From NCBI GenBank assembly GCA_020216625.1, contig JAIUYB010000142.1, forward strand, positions 1-6,351: DNA of 6,351 nt. Direction: 5' to 3'. This stretch comes from Desulfarculus sp. GTDB taxonomy: Bacteria > Desulfobacterota > Desulfarculia > Desulfarculales > Desulfarculaceae. Made by a program: the position numbers and the translations under genes. Positions 6,235-6,351 of the stretch are shown here, piece after piece. A model generated the notes under the pieces. It made no database searches. It was not told where the DNA came from and worked only from the letters and a program-made list of their open reading frames with translations. How positions within the stretch are numbered: the stretch's first letter is position 1; the number at the start of each line of letters is the position of its first letter.

Positions 6235-6351
6235 CTAGGCTTCCTCGCCGGAGGCGAGCTGGTATTGCTCGAAATGGCGTTCGGCCAGGCGTCTGGCCAG
6301 ACGCTGGCGCGAGCACTCCGGGCAGATCTCGCGGTTGAAGGGGGGCACTCC
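6235..6351 (-). CDS. C-terminal end of an upstream gene (possibly nuoC), with CxxC motif
   Basis: Only the last 38 codons are inside the window; the frame is open to the edge and ends in TAG at 6235, three bases before the nuoD start. The visible tail begins GVPPFNREICPECSRQRLAR and continues as a basic, probably helical stretch rich in Arg, Leu, Ala and Glu, ending SGEEA. The pair CPEC could be half of a metal site or zinc ribbon whose other half lies upstream. By position before nuoD the gene is most likely nuoC, but I do not recognise this tail as a typical NuoC C-terminus, so it may be an extended NuoC or another protein. Spacing shows it belongs to the same operon. Confidence 0.6.
   Translation of the reverse strand, partial: GVPPFNREICPECSRQRLARRLAERHFEQYQLASGEEA

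Noticed and set aside
6244..6258. Possible hairpin CTCGCC-GGA-GGCGAG before nuoD
   Set aside because: It is a six-base stem inside coding sequence, has no following T-run on the transcribed strand and sits within a continuous operon, so neither a terminator nor a control element is supported.
6289..6304. Perfect 16-base palindrome GCGTCTGGCCAGACGC
   Set aside because: It lies within the coding tail of the upstream gene and is spelled by Arg-Leu-Ala-Arg-Arg codons. There is no spacer or nearby promoter to suggest an operator, and short GC palindromes are expected by chance here.

Overview
The window is a tightly packed stretch of a respiratory complex I (NADH dehydrogenase-like, nuo) operon. 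Every supported gene lies on the minus strand, so transcription runs from the high-coordinate end toward position 1. In transcription order it holds: the last 38 codons of an unidentified gene (perhaps nuoC), nuoD, nuoH, nuoI, nuoJ, nuoK, a complete NuoM/NuoN/MrpD-type proton-channel gene, a small two-helix membrane protein with a His-rich tail, and the first 264 codons of a second proton-channel gene that runs off the window. Junctions are overlaps of the ATGA type (nuoD/nuoH, nuoJ/nuoK) or gaps of 3 to 19 bases. The only larger spacer is 67 bases between nuoH and nuoI. I see no internal promoter, terminator, RNA gene or mobile element.

The DNA is very GC-rich, with strong G/C preference at third codon positions, which produces many long false ORFs on the opposite strand. 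The gene order D-H-I-J-K without nuoE, nuoF or nuoG between D and H, followed by MrpD-like subunits, resembles complex I operons of sulfate-reducing and related Desulfobacterota (former Deltaproteobacteria). That assignment is inference from gene order and protein style only.

The genes work together as follows. NuoD (quinone site) and NuoI (two [4Fe-4S] clusters) belong to the peripheral arm and its junction with the membrane. NuoH, NuoJ and NuoK form the start of the membrane arm. The two D-type antiporter-like proteins would be the distal proton pumps. No NADH-oxidising module is visible here, so the electron donor may be ferredoxin or another partner, unless those genes lie elsewhere.

The most distinctive signal is at the nuoH/nuoI junction. 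A 62-base diverged tandem duplication has copied the nuoH 3' end together with the nuoI start. It leaves an 18-codon mini-ORF carrying a second NuoH tail, with the same stop-to-start spacing and the same Shine-Dalgarno spacing as the next junction. Other points worth a look are the small His-tailed membrane protein between the two pump genes, an Asn in the second pump where the TM7 Lys is expected, and the CxxC-containing tail of the gene upstream of nuoD.
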